From Ignavibacteriales bacterium UBA1304 (GTDB lineage Bacteria > Bacteroidota > Ignavibacteria > Ignavibacteriales > Ignavibacteriaceae): DNA of 64,000 bases. Shown in pieces: positions 17,328 to 26,241 of the stretch (positions are counted from its first letter, which is position 1; the number at the start of each line of letters is the position of its first letter). Both the position numbers and the translations under genes were made by a program. Location: the NCBI GenBank assembly GCA_002307295.1, contig DBTY01000026.1, forward strand, positions 28,594 through 92,593, written 5' to 3'. The notes under the pieces were generated by a model. It saw only the letters and a list, made by a program, of their open reading frames with translations, searched no databases and had not been told where the DNA came from.

Positions 17328-18248
17328 ATGAAAGATAATCAGGAATTAATTGAGGAAATTCAAAAATCAGGACTGCTTACAAGCGACGGCGGATTAATGC
17401 CACCGCAGGCGGCAAACAGTTTTATTGATTTAACAGTGGATCAAAGTCTGATTTTGAAAAAACTAAATATCGAAAAGAATATCGGCTCAGAACGGTTTCT
17501 TGATACAATTGGCGTTGGCAGCAGAATGATAATTAAAGCGAGCGAACCCGCAGTCATAGTCTCTGCGGATATTAAAAAGCCGACAATCTCAAGGCGTTCT
17601 CTAGTTCCTGTCGACTGCATTTTGCCATACGACATCAGCTTTAAATGGCTGGATGAAAACATCGAAAAGAAAAGCGCTGAACAGACAATCAACCACGCGT
17701 TTGCTTCGCAGTTTTCAAACGATTTGGTAGACCTTATGATTAATGGGGATAAAGCCGCAGCAGCTGGGACAGATCAGAAGTTTTTGCAAATTACCGACGG
17801 GTTAAAAGTAAAACTTGCAGCCGACGCTAATACGCATTTTACAGACAGAGGAAATTCATCGGACTGGAAAGGGCAGGTATTTCCGGCAATGCTAAAAGCT
17901 CTTCCGGGGAAATACAAAACTGATCCTTCCAAACTTATGTTCATTGTTGGTTACGATCTTGCAGACGAGTATATCACTTCGCTTGCCGACCGTTCTACCG
18001 CGCTTGGCGATATTTATCTGACTGAGGGGAGAACAGCCGCATATAAAGGGATTCAGGTTCAACCTGTTCCATCTGTGCCTTACGGTATGGCAATACTTAC
18101 CCGGCCAAAGAACATTGCAATTGGGTTTGGAAGCGCTTTCAAAGTATTCAAACAATTAAAGCCGCGAGAACTCAACATTGAGTATACAATTACCGCCAGA
18201 ATAGATTTTAATTATGCCGATTCGAACGGCATTGCGTATACCATATAA
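17328..18248 (+). CDS. HK97-fold major capsid protein
   Basis: 306 residues. Features of the HK97 fold are visible: an N-arm (residues 1-40), an E-loop region with strands around FLDTIGVGSRMIIKASE, a long spine helix region (EQTINHAFASQFSNDLVDLM), a P-domain with MFIVGYDLADEYI, and a C-terminal A-domain ending in FNYADSNGIAYTI. The segment GMAILTRPKNIAIGFG matches the typical capsid/encapsulin strand pattern. There is no N-terminal scaffolding domain, consistent with the separate protease-scaffold gene. AAGGAAG precedes the start. An encapsulin is the main alternative, but the neighbouring protease, connector and lysis genes favour a phage origin. Confidence 0.82.
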   Translation: MKDNQELIEEIQKSGLLTSDGGLMPPQAANSFIDLTVDQSLILKKLNIEKNIGSERFLDTIGVGSRMIIKASEPAVIVSADIKKPTISRRSLVPVDCILPYDISFKWLDENIEKKSAEQTINHAFASQFSNDLVDLMINGDKAAAAGTDQKFLQITDGLKVKLAADANTHFTDRGNSSDWKGQVFPAMLKALPGKYKTDPSKLMFIVGYDLADEYITSLADRSTALGDIYLTEGRTAAYKGIQVQPVPSVPYGMAILTRPKNIAIGFGSAFKVFKQLKPRELNIEYTITARIDFNYADSNGIAYTI

Positions 18249-18297
18249 GCATACGTCTCTAAAACAATATTTCAGAAAAAAACAGATAAGAAAAAAA

Positions 18298-18561
18298 ATG
18301 AAAATAGTTCTAACCGGCAAAACTACATACATGCTATTAGTAAGCGGGAATATAAAAATATTTGAGAAAGGCAGCGTAACAGAAATTGCCGAAGAAGAAT
18401 ATATGCTTATAAACAGGAAAGAATATTTCGCTTCTGTCGATTCTCTAAATGGAAGCGTTACTCCGAAAAATATTCCGCCGGCGGAGGAACCGCCTCTGCC
18501 GGCTCCGGTTACTGCGGTTAAGCGGAATTATAAAACATCAACAAAAACTAAGAGGAAATAA
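18298..18561 (+). CDS. Small phage protein between capsid and connector genes
   Basis: 87 residues from the ATG at 18298. Earlier starts would overlap the capsid gene and give an unlikely basic leader. The N-terminal half is a compact mixed fold (LTGKTTYMLLVSGN, IAEEEYMLINRKEYFAS). The tail is Pro-rich then Lys-rich (PPAEEPPLPAP, KTSTKTKRK), typical of small head proteins found at this position. The stop overlaps the next start by one base (TAATG), so the two are translationally coupled. Role in the virion is unknown. Confidence 0.72.
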   Translation: MKIVLTGKTTYMLLVSGNIKIFEKGSVTEIAEEEYMLINRKEYFASVDSLNGSVTPKNIPPAEEPPLPAPVTAVKRNYKTSTKTKRK

Positions 18562-19019
18562 TGTTAACGACAATAGACGACGTTATTTATGAGGCAAATC
18601 TGATAAACATTGCCGATGAAGAAGTGATAGGCGTTCATCTCGATACGGCTTCTATGATAGTAGCCCGGTTAATTGGAAGCGAATTTTATAATACTTTAGA
18701 AACAGAAAGAGCTCTGAATACAGTAAGATTTCTGGAAGTAAAAAAAGCGGAAACCAACTATGCAGTTAGTTTTATGCTGATGTCGCTTAATATTATTACA
18801 ACTGGGAACGGCATAGTTACGCGGTTTGATTCAAGCAAATCCGGCGAGTATAATCTAAAACCGGACGAAGTAAATATAATGATAGCGCATTATAAAAGTT
18901 TTGCGGAGCAGTTGATTGCGCCATATTTAATTGGCGGAAAACAAAATCCTATCGCGCCGGAAAACAATTCAGATGCCGCACAGATTGAAACTGAAACAAG
19001 ACGCATATCGGCTTTATAG
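18561..19019 (+). CDS. Head-tail connector-like protein (gp6/DUF6712-like)
   Basis: 152 residues. Mostly helical, opening with LTTIDDVIYEANL and IADEEVIGVHLDTASMIVARLIG, the pattern of the small connector or adaptor proteins encoded right after the capsid gene in many tailed phages. Family assignment rests on position and pattern, not on a unique motif. It overlaps the previous stop by one base. A cluster of palindromic repeats was inserted directly after its stop. Confidence 0.65.
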   Translation: MLTTIDDVIYEANLINIADEEVIGVHLDTASMIVARLIGSEFYNTLETERALNTVRFLEVKKAETNYAVSFMLMSLNIITTGNGIVTRFDSSKSGEYNLKPDEVNIMIAHYKSFAEQLIAPYLIGGKQNPIAPENNSDAAQIETETRRISAL

Positions 19020-19025
19020 AAAGGC

Positions 19026-19177
19026 GTCGCTTCGACAGGCGGAACCTGAGCATGTCGAAGGTCAGCGACACCACTGCTTCGGCAACCGGAACCTGAGCAG
19101 TGTCGAAGATCAGCGACCTTCTCGTCATGGTGAGCGAAGTCGAACCATTTCATCATTCGGCACCGTTCAGGATGACG
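19026..19177. repeat. Three palindromic repeat units inserted inside the phage cassette
   Basis: Copy 1 (19026-19069) and copy 2 (19070-19117) carry the GCGGAACCTGAGC-type core flanked by pairing ends (GTCGCTTCGACA with TGTCGAAG and AGCGAC). A different palindrome follows at 19123-19177, with CGTCAT and ATGACG ends and an internal GTGAGCGAAGTCGAACC segment. The two copies repeat the arrangement at 15627-15714. They separate the connector gene from the next small gene without disrupting either. Confidence 0.75.
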
Positions 19178-19222
19178 ATAATTGACTTAAACGAATTACA
19201 TAAAACAAAAAAGGTTATTACA

Positions 19223-19459
19223 ATGAAAGCGCTAATTGATAATTCAAATAACGAAGCGGTTTTTACAGCTTCTGACATTGAGTATACGGGAAGAACCGCT
19301 ACGATAAAAGACGACGAACAAAACATAATTTTAATAATTGGAGACATGAATCCGGATAATAGCAGGATTGTAACTATTAGCGAAATTCCGGCGGATTTTC
19401 ATGGAAGAAATTACAAATACGAAAACGGGAGTCTGGTAAAAAAAGAGGATCCCGTATAA
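19223..19459 (+). CDS. Small hypothetical phage-cassette protein
   Basis: 78 residues from the ATG at 19223. Earlier in-frame codons run into the palindromic repeats and were rejected. The sequence is acidic and beta-rich (EAVFTASDIEYTGRTATIKDDEQNI is read as successive strands; end HGRNYKYENGSLVKKEDPV). No family is recognised. Its position after the connector and 49 bases before the fibre-like gene suggests a minor structural protein. Confidence 0.6.
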   Translation: MKALIDNSNNEAVFTASDIEYTGRTATIKDDEQNIILIIGDMNPDNSRIVTISEIPADFHGRNYKYENGSLVKKEDPV

Positions 19460-19508
19460 TAAGGATTTATCCTAAAGAATTATTTAAAAACAAAAACAGA
19501 CTATAATT

Positions 19509-21293
19509 ATGGCAATTACAAGCGAATACACCGGCGGATATGAAGTGACAAATATAATCCCCAAAGGGGTATATACAACTCAAACGATAATAACCGATTC
19601 TGTGCAACTGATACCTGAAGACCGGAAGAGCATATTCTCTTTGTATTACATTAATGGCTTTAGAACTAGCATAAGAATTAGTTACGGGCTATCGGCCGAT
19701 GACGAAGACTTTTCAGCTTATCAGGAAATAATAAACATAAATATGATAGGCAATTACATTTTCTTTTATATAAATACTGACGCGGTCGCTTATATAAAAT
19801 TTAAAATAGAAATCACCGGGAGCGCAGAAATGGAATTTAATCAACTTGGCGTTTTAAAAGGGGTCAGGACGCGTTCATTCATTTTGCTTGAAGGGCCGAA
19901 TGAACATCGCGCTTATCCATGTTCGGAAAACTTAACAGTAAAGGATAACGCAAAATTACTAAATTTTTCCGGAACGCTTAAACTTGCAAAACTAAGAGGA
20001 GTCTATTCAACTACCGAAGCAGAAGTATATAACAATGGCTCAGCTTCGCAGATTGAATTACTTGGCAACATAGTTTTGATGTGCTACAGAGATTATTCTA
20101 CAAACTATCTTATGCTTAGAACAGGAGTTCTTAATCCGGATGATTCAATAACGTGGCAAACTCCAATTCAGGTTTATAGCGTTGCGTTGCAGGTCGTCTC
20201 CGGTTATCAAAGTTTTTCTTTGGCAAAGCTTACAAGTTCAAAATTTGTTATCGGGTTTAATTGTACCGGAGGAGCTTCTTATATAGTTGCTGGCGACTTG
20301 ATTAACGGCGTTGTAACATTAAGTTCTGTCACTTCAAATGGAACGGTTTATGCTTCTTATCCATTTTGTTCAGTATTCAGAATCAGCGATACAAAATTTA
20401 TTATTTGCACTTCAAACTCAAGCGCCTATTATCCGCAATATAAATGCGTTATTGTTGGAGCAAATAATACGTTTACTCAAGGCTCTTATTATGTGCCAAA
20501 TTCTGTAAGCGGTTCTTTTGCAACCGGCTGCGTTATTGATGAGAATAACTCGTCTGGTTCCGTATTTGTAACTGGAATATCATTTGCAAGCGAGACAAGA
20601 CTTTATACAAATTATGTTTCGTCGCAGACTACAGTTAGCTCCAGCGCGTATATAGCGCTTAACTCTACTTATGGCGTATTACCCGATTTTACAATTGAAG
20701 CTTACAATACAGGCAGAGGATTAGTTTCATATTTCAAGGATACAACCACTCATAAGGTCGCAGTTCAGTTTTTTAATATAACTATATCTGCTATTACGCT
20801 CTCTGATCTTATTACGTCGACATATGATTCCGATCATGTTGCAGGCAAATATTTAGGCTCCGGAAAAATTCTTCATGTTTATTCGTATGCTTCAATTGCA
20901 AAATCTTTCATTATGCTTTCGGACATAACTACAAATTCAATCGCGTGGGGAACTCCGGTTGAAATAAATTCTACATCGGCAAATCTGTTTTTTTCAGTAC
21001 GCGCATTTTCTGTAGTTAGATATTTAGTGTTCTATTGTAATGAAACTAATCATTCTATCCGCTTTAAGATTTATGACGACGACCGGAATTTATTTATCGG
21101 CATAATGAACGAAAGCGGATTAGCAGGCGCAAGCTGCGAAGTAAAAATACCTGGTCAGATATGTAATAAATTTTCCGGACTAACTCCCGGAGATCAATAC
21201 TATATCCAAACAGACGGTTCGTTATCTGTTACGCAAACAGGTTTTTCTGCGGGCGTTGCGGTGAGCGATATGGAAATACTTGTGAAAAAGTAA
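19509..21293 (+). CDS. Large tail-fibre-like or receptor-binding protein
   Basis: 594 residues with no signal peptide. Residues 1-135 form a beta-rich domain (YEVTNIIPKGVYTTQ). Residues about 180-520 contain repeated segments with FSLAKLTSSKFVIGF, FRISDTKFIICT and YLGSGKILHVY, suggesting a beta-propeller of about six blades. Residues 525-594 are the kind of C-terminal cap seen on phage fibres: NESGLAGASCEVKIPG, LTPGDQYYIQTDGSLS and GVAVSDMEILVKK. The protein probably contacts the host surface. It is followed six bases later by the next reading frame. There is no fibre-assembly chaperone nearby, and no tail genes to carry it. Confidence 0.68.
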   Translation: MAITSEYTGGYEVTNIIPKGVYTTQTIITDSVQLIPEDRKSIFSLYYINGFRTSIRISYGLSADDEDFSAYQEIININMIGNYIFFYINTDAVAYIKFKIEITGSAEMEFNQLGVLKGVRTRSFILLEGPNEHRAYPCSENLTVKDNAKLLNFSGTLKLAKLRGVYSTTEAEVYNNGSASQIELLGNIVLMCYRDYSTNYLMLRTGVLNPDDSITWQTPIQVYSVALQVVSGYQSFSLAKLTSSKFVIGFNCTGGASYIVAGDLINGVVTLSSVTSNGTVYASYPFCSVFRISDTKFIICTSNSSAYYPQYKCVIVGANNTFTQGSYYVPNSVSGSFATGCVIDENNSSGSVFVTGISFASETRLYTNYVSSQTTVSSSAYIALNSTYGVLPDFTIEAYNTGRGLVSYFKDTTTHKVAVQFFNITISAITLSDLITSTYDSDHVAGKYLGSGKILHVYSYASIAKSFIMLSDITTNSIAWGTPVEINSTSANLFFSVRAFSVVRYLVFYCNETNHSIRFKIYDDDRNLFIGIMNESGLAGASCEVKIPGQICNKFSGLTPGDQYYIQTDGSLSVTQTGFSAGVAVSDMEILVKK

Positions 21294-21329
21294 TGCGAAT
21301 TGTTTAATGATAAGAAGGAAGAGGCAGTT

Positions 21330-21605
21330 ATGAATATAGATCCGGTTATACTGTTAATATTATCCTCGCTGTTAACGGCGATTAATTACCTGTTTTGGTC
21401 AAGAATAAAACGAATTGAAAAAGACACTTCAGCAAACACGATTGAAATTCATGAGATTCAGTCAAATTACATTACACGTTTTGACGATATAAAAACTTCT
21501 CTTCACACAGTAGAAAAAAACATTATTGAAAGAATCCATGAATTTGAAACAAGCATTATCACAAACTATGTGAGAAAAAACGACTGTAAAAATTCAAATA
21601 AATAA
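21330..21605 (+). CDS. Small membrane protein with coiled coil (XhlA/spanin-like)
   Basis: 91 residues from the ATG at 21330, supported by GGAAGAGG upstream. One N-terminal membrane helix (PVILLILSSLLTAINYLFW) is followed by a charged coiled coil (about residues 30-85). This layout resembles XhlA-like holin accessory proteins and spanin subunits that sit in phage lysis modules. The holin-like gene follows 48 bases later. Confidence 0.62.
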   Translation: MNIDPVILLILSSLLTAINYLFWSRIKRIEKDTSANTIEIHEIQSNYITRFDDIKTSLHTVEKNIIERIHEFETSIITNYVRKNDCKNSNK

Positions 21606-21653
21606 GGAATGTACAGAAACATTCCGATTAAATAATAAAAAAAGGAGCGTCAG

Positions 21654-21848
21654 ATGGAAGATATAAAAGGATTCATTACCGGCTTTATAGTTCGCTGGTT
21701 ATTAAAAATAGGAGGCGGATTTTTCCTTTCGATTGGGATATCCAACGATTCGATAACTTTAATAATCAGTTCAGTTGTGTCCATAGTTGCCGGATTATTA
21801 ATCTCAATTTTTCAGCACAACAAAGCTATTAATTCAGTTGCAAGCTGA
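21654..21848 (+). CDS. Holin-like protein with two membrane helices
   Basis: 64 residues with two hydrophobic helices (about 5-25 and 33-55) and a short polar tail. AAAGGAG precedes the start. Size, topology and its place directly before a terminator and an endolysin gene indicate a holin or holin-like pore. Sequence identity to a named holin family cannot be claimed. Confidence 0.7.
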   Translation: MEDIKGFITGFIVRWLLKIGGGFFLSIGISNDSITLIISSVVSIVAGLLISIFQHNKAINSVAS

Positions 21849-21868
21849 GAAATAATTATAATTACTAC

Positions 21869-21895
21869 GAGACGGGTTATACCCCGTCTCTTTTT
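21869..21895 (+). terminator. Terminator between holin-like and endolysin genes
   Basis: GAGACGGG (21869-21876) pairs with CCCGTCTC (21883-21890), 6-base loop, then five T. It separates the structural block from the lysis enzyme. Confidence 0.85.
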
Positions 21896-21929
21896 ATAAA
21901 TAAAACATAATAATAAACTGGAGCAAACT

Positions 21930-22412
21930 ATGAACGATTTTGAACAATTTGCCGCTGCTATGAGGGAGCAGGAAAGCGGTAATGATTATTCAGTTGTAAA
22001 TAAAGAAGGATATATGGGAGCATATCAATTTGGTAAAGAAAGATTATATGATTTGGGATATTCTCTTGATGGCTATGCTCCCAAAGGAAAACCAAGGAAA
22101 ACTGTGCTGCCTAAGAGCATTTTTTTAAGCGACCATTTTTTGCAGGAAAAGCTGTTTAGAATACATTGCAGTTTGTGGAAAACTTATGCAAATAAACATT
22201 ATGCAGAATTTGTTGGGAGCATGGCGTGCGGAATTGAAATAACTATCTCCGGTTTAGTGGCCGGACTGCATCTACTTGGTCCTGGTTCTGACGCCCGACC
22301 AGGCGTAACTCAATTCTTACAGCGCGGAATAGTTGGTAAAGACGGGAACAAAACTCCCATAACTCTTTATCTTTCAAAGTTTAGCAATTATGACTTCGCA
22401 ACTATTAAATAA
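21930..22412 (+). CDS. Endolysin, lysozyme/lytic-transglycosylase type
   Basis: 160 residues without a signal peptide. The catalytic Glu is most likely the one in AAMREQESGNDYSVVN, followed by the GYMGAYQFGKERL segment typical of lysozyme-fold phage enzymes. A central GLHLLGPGSDARPG region and a Thr/Lys-rich end complete the domain. It should cut the glycan strands of peptidoglycan during lysis, reaching the wall through the holin. CTGGAG precedes the start. Only the Glu and fold pattern support the class, so transglycosylase versus hydrolase is undecided. Confidence 0.75.
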   Translation: MNDFEQFAAAMREQESGNDYSVVNKEGYMGAYQFGKERLYDLGYSLDGYAPKGKPRKTVLPKSIFLSDHFLQEKLFRIHCSLWKTYANKHYAEFVGSMACGIEITISGLVAGLHLLGPGSDARPGVTQFLQRGIVGKDGNKTPITLYLSKFSNYDFATIK

Positions 22413-22715
22413 TATATAACTGTTCTGGCATAATCGCTATCTTAATATAGCACAGACGATTGCGCTATGCCGCTAATGTTTTAATTATATAAAATGCATA
22501 AGATATGATATAACAGTAAATTAGTATGGTTTGAGAGGCGCGCTAAAAATAGTCTGCGCAACTAAATTTAGAATAAAATGCTTTCGTTGTGATTTCAAAA
22601 ACCCAAATATTATCGTAACGGTTATATAAACAAAAAGATAAGACCCGTATTCTAACTGTATACTGATGTAAGGTCTGTTAACTAACTAAATAATAATGAA
22701 TTAGAGCGTGAAGCT
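22413..22715. other. Intergenic stretch with one hairpin
   Basis: About 300 bases. GGCATA at 22427 can pair with TATGCC at 22466-22471, with an inner CGC/GCG match, a possible weak terminator of the endolysin gene. Nothing else is recognised. Confidence 0.4.
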
Positions 22716-23210
22716 ATGAAGAAATATATCTATTTGGCCGTAGTTATTGGTCTGATATTAACTGGCTTTTTTATTGGGGAGCACGTAAATAACAGCGCTC
22801 CCGTTTGTTCAAATGTGGATACTGTAAAAGTTATAAGCAGGCATACAGATACTGTTTATAAAGTAAAATATCTTTCTGATAGAAAAAAGGGGGTTATTAA
22901 GAAAGAAATAGTTGATTCAGTTTCATGCTCCCAAAAAGATTCTGTAACAAATGACATAAAGGTTAACGTAGCTGAGTATGATACTGTTTTGGCCGATACA
23001 AGTTTTAGTTTGCATGTACGCTATTTTACAAGCGCTCCCATTGATACGGGAGCATATTTCCTTATAAACTGGATGCTTAAAGAAAAAGAAATCATTACGG
23101 AGCATGCGGAGCAAACGATAATTAAAGATAGCGGAGCATGGTATAAAACGTTTTGGAGCGGATTTTTCAGCGCAATTATAAGCGCCGCTATTTATTTGAT
23201 ATTACGATAA
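22716..23210 (+). CDS. Membrane-anchored protein of the lysis region (spanin or DUF6808-like)
   Basis: 164 residues. The N-terminal membrane helix is IYLAVVIGLILTGFFIG, then a Thr/Asp/Val-rich segment (VISRHTDTVYKVKY), a beta-rich middle, and a C-terminal membrane helix (SGFFSAIISAAIYLILR). Similar proteins with a TDTVY-type segment sit near lysis genes in Bacteroidota phages; a spanin-like or superinfection role is possible but not shown. It ends the phage-derived cassette, 18 bases before the convergent kinase gene. Confidence 0.6.
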   Translation: MKKYIYLAVVIGLILTGFFIGEHVNNSAPVCSNVDTVKVISRHTDTVYKVKYLSDRKKGVIKKEIVDSVSCSQKDSVTNDIKVNVAEYDTVLADTSFSLHVRYFTSAPIDTGAYFLINWMLKEKEIITEHAEQTIIKDSGAWYKTFWSGFFSAIISAAIYLILR

Positions 23211-23228
23211 ATGTATACAAATCTTCAA

Positions 23229-25331
23229 CTATTTCCATCTCCATTGTGGGTAACATGCAAAAAATGTGGTTCCGGAGTCTGGTGTAGAAGTGAAGTAAAC
23301 TTTGCCATTAAGAAAATGTTCTGTGATGAGTTTCATACTGTATGTGCCAAGTCCGCGTCCTTCGCCTTTTGTAGAAATTGACCGGGTAAATAATTGGGAT
23401 TTAATATGTTCAGAAATGACGGCTTTATTATGAACCCAGAAAGATATCATTCCTGCATTCATACCGCAGCCAATTATTATTGTTTCTCCTTTTACGGAAG
23501 CTTCAATAGCGTTTTTTATCATGTTGCCAATTACTCTTTCCAACGCTGAGGGGTCGCTTTCAAAATCGAGATTCTCGCTATTTTCATAAATCATAATTGA
23601 TATATTATCTGTATTAAGCGAGGGTTGAAATATTTCGATTTGTTTATTAAGAAATTCAATAGAGTTTAACCGTTTAATTTCCAAAACGAAATCCGAAGAT
23701 TTTGAAGAAAGTAGATATCTATGCATTTTAATTTCATCAAGAATTTTACCGGACTGCTGTTTGATAAGTTTTGCAAATTTAGTTCTGTTTTCGTTTTCTA
23801 TATTATCAAGCAAAATCTCTGCAAGTCCTTTTAGATTACCGGCAGTGTTAAGCACATCGTGAAAGAAGATTCTTTCAATTTGTTTTTTTTCAGAAATGTC
23901 TTCAACGATACCTACTCCTCCGTAGATGCTGCCGTCAAGATTAAAGATTGGAGCTACTTCCATTTTGGCAGGAATTACTTTTCCAGAAACAGTAGAAATA
24001 TAATTGCCTTCAAAGCTGCCATTTTTCCCAGAAAGAGTTGTTTGAAAAGCTTCTACAAGCTTCTTATTCGGTAAAGTGAGAAGGTTTATTTTTTTTATAT
24101 TTTCAATGGAGTTGCCAAGAAAGCCGGACATTAGTTCATTACATTCCGAAATAGTTCCATTACAGTCAAAACAAAAAATACCCACTGGCGCATTATTAAA
24201 AACAAGGCGGAATTTTTCTTCGCTTTTACGAAGAGCTTTGTTTGATAATTCAGATTTTGTAACGTCGTTTATCAGCAAAGCCGTTCCGTATGGATTTCCC
24301 ATTTGATCGAATAAAGGCATGTTGCGCCAGGAACAAGTAATTTGTTTGCCTGATTTTGTAAGAACTTGGCCAATACATCGTTCGCTTCCCTGGTTACTAA
24401 AAAACTTTTCTTTAATATGCTCAAGCGGTTTAGACTTTGTTTTATCAATGCCAATTTCCGCAATGCTTCTACCTATTGTTCCTTCTTTTGTATATTCTAA
24501 AATTTCTTCGGCTTTTGGATTCCATTCCTTAATAACGAAATTATTGTCTACTTCAATGTAGCCTACAGGCATATTCTTTGTGTAAGTCTGGAATTTATAA
24601 TTTAGCTTTTCAGAATTATTTTTTCCGTTAGTATTTTCATAACTCAGCAGCGTTTGTTTAACGGCGTTCAACTCTTCTTCTTTCTTAATCAGTTCAGCAG
24701 TTCTGTTGCTAAGTTCTTCCGCCTGAAGAGAAACAGAATCCTTAATATTAGTAAGCTGATTTTTGTATTCTTCTGCGGCATTCTTTGCTTGTTTACACTC
24801 GGTAATATCCTGTATTATTCCATACATTTTTACCGGGTTATCGAACTGATCGTAATCAAAATTGCCTGTCTCATAAACCCAGCGTATCTGGTTATCGTTT
24901 TTACGAAGAATTTTGTACGTCATATTAAAAGAATTTTTAGAGCTAAGACGATTTGTAAAGTATTGTATCATCCTTGACTTATCGTTGGGATGAATAGAGT
25001 TAATCCAGTCTGCTATATGTATTTGGCTTTTATCTACGAATCCAAAGATTCGGTTTAGAGATTTAGAGAATATTAAATTATCGTCTTTAATATCCATTTC
25101 GTAAACGCCAAAGCCGATCTGATTTTCAGCTTCCTTGAAGAGGCGTAAATCGGAATATAGCTTTTCATTTTTTACTTTAAGCTCGTCAATTTCTGATAGC
25201 AGTTCTAAAAGCTTCGCCGATTCGATACCGTTTTCTTTCTTAGGTTTTACAGTTTTAGTTTTTTTCGGTTTTGAAGAGATAGATTCCTCATCTTTTAATG
25301 CTGCAGTTTTTGTAGACATATCTATTGCCAT
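23229..25331 (-). CDS. PAS-domain histidine kinase with non-canonical H box
   Basis: 700 residues, soluble. A basic low-complexity N-terminus (Lys-rich, residues 1-35) leads into a coiled coil, PAS-1 (about 70-180), a second coiled coil (180-235), PAS-2 (about 245-355) and PAS-3 (about 365-485). The phospho-acceptor lies in FFHDVLNTAGNLKG, an HDxxN-type box rather than the common SHELRTPL. The ATPase has NMIKNAIEAS (N box) and GEGRGLGTYS (G2); the G1 motif is weak. No receiver is fused, so it needs a separate response regulator, not found next to it. The gene converges on the phage cassette and follows 70 bases after the DinB gene region. Confidence 0.88.
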   Translation of the reverse strand: MAIDMSTKTAALKDEESISSKPKKTKTVKPKKENGIESAKLLELLSEIDELKVKNEKLYSDLRLFKEAENQIGFGVYEMDIKDDNLIFSKSLNRIFGFVDKSQIHIADWINSIHPNDKSRMIQYFTNRLSSKNSFNMTYKILRKNDNQIRWVYETGNFDYDQFDNPVKMYGIIQDITECKQAKNAAEEYKNQLTNIKDSVSLQAEELSNRTAELIKKEEELNAVKQTLLSYENTNGKNNSEKLNYKFQTYTKNMPVGYIEVDNNFVIKEWNPKAEEILEYTKEGTIGRSIAEIGIDKTKSKPLEHIKEKFFSNQGSERCIGQVLTKSGKQITCSWRNMPLFDQMGNPYGTALLINDVTKSELSNKALRKSEEKFRLVFNNAPVGIFCFDCNGTISECNELMSGFLGNSIENIKKINLLTLPNKKLVEAFQTTLSGKNGSFEGNYISTVSGKVIPAKMEVAPIFNLDGSIYGGVGIVEDISEKKQIERIFFHDVLNTAGNLKGLAEILLDNIENENRTKFAKLIKQQSGKILDEIKMHRYLLSSKSSDFVLEIKRLNSIEFLNKQIEIFQPSLNTDNISIMIYENSENLDFESDPSALERVIGNMIKNAIEASVKGETIIIGCGMNAGMISFWVHNKAVISEHIKSQLFTRSISTKGEGRGLGTYSMKLITEHFLNGKVYFTSTPDSGTTFFACYPQWRWK

Positions 25332-25403
25332 ATTCGATCCCTTAAATTAAAAGAACACTAAAATAGTTGACAAATGGAAGAAGAAAATATTGTAAAGTAA
25401 AAT

Positions 25404-25913
25404 TTAATTTGTTTTAGTTATTCTGTCGTCGGCTGTCGGTCCATATATATTAGGGAGCGCAACATTAAGGATGCGTAGATAAACTGTAAGCTGAGCTCTG
25501 TGATGAATCAAATGGTTAAACGACATTTGCCTAATAGCTTTATATTTTGGCGCCGAAAATACCGTCTGCCCTACAACAGAGAGGCTCCATTCTTTCTCCA
25601 AATCGTCGTTGGATGTTTTGCTTAATTCAATTAACGCCTCTTCAACTTTTGGATTAAAAAAATCTAGCGTTTCAGCAATGGAACTGGGAATGAAAGGTTT
25701 GTATGAAGCTACGTCAAAATCATAGTCGTCGAGTTTAACAGTTAAAGTAATCCATTCAGGAATTTCAGCTATGTGACCTACAAGGCGGGCAAGTTCCATG
25801 CTTTTTTCGTGAGGTTTCCAGAGAGCTTTTTCAAATGGAATAACGCTAAAGATTTTTTGAGTTGAAGCTGCTTCGGCTTTTAGCTCTTCTATGAAGTTTT
25901 CAGAAATAGTCAT
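25404..25913 (-). CDS. DinB-like four-helix protein
   Basis: 169 residues from the ATG at 25913, preferred because GGGAGAAG lies just upstream; the longer reading would begin with an unrelated hydrophobic stretch. Helical bundle with His in LVGHIAEIPEW and the paired His of NHLIHHRAQLTVYLR, giving the DinB three-His metal site. Reaction unknown. It is a distant relative of the protein at 11171-11638 and more like the DUF664/DinB_2 branch. Confidence 0.85.
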   Translation of the reverse strand: MTISENFIEELKAEAASTQKIFSVIPFEKALWKPHEKSMELARLVGHIAEIPEWITLTVKLDDYDFDVASYKPFIPSSIAETLDFFNPKVEEALIELSKTSNDDLEKEWSLSVVGQTVFSAPKYKAIRQMSFNHLIHHRAQLTVYLRILNVALPNIYGPTADDRITKTN

Positions 25914-26241
25914 CACTTCTCCCTTAAAAAAAATCATAATTAAATAGCTTTCTAAAATTAGCAAAAACAAAGGGAAGCGCCAAATTAAGAAAAGATGAAT
26001 ATATTTTAATCTTTCAACTGCCGCACAGTAAAATAGTACCGCTCGGAATTATCGAAGAGTGTTTAAGTATCTATTTCAAATGTCCTTATTATTAAATTGG
26101 CATGAGAGATTTTAAAAAAATTGTGATATTAATTAAAATAATTTTATAAATTAATCCGCCTTAATTAGATTTAAAAATGTCTAAACAATTGGGTTTTCCT
26201 TATAATATAGATTGCTAAAAAAATGAAAAGAAGGTAATAAA

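Noticed and set aside
17328..18248. Encapsulin nanocompartment with a cargo gene
   Set aside because: The HK97 fold allows it, but an XkdF-like protease, connector, holin-like and endolysin genes sit beside it, and no encapsulin cargo protein (peroxidase, ferritin-like) is present. A phage origin is the simpler reading.
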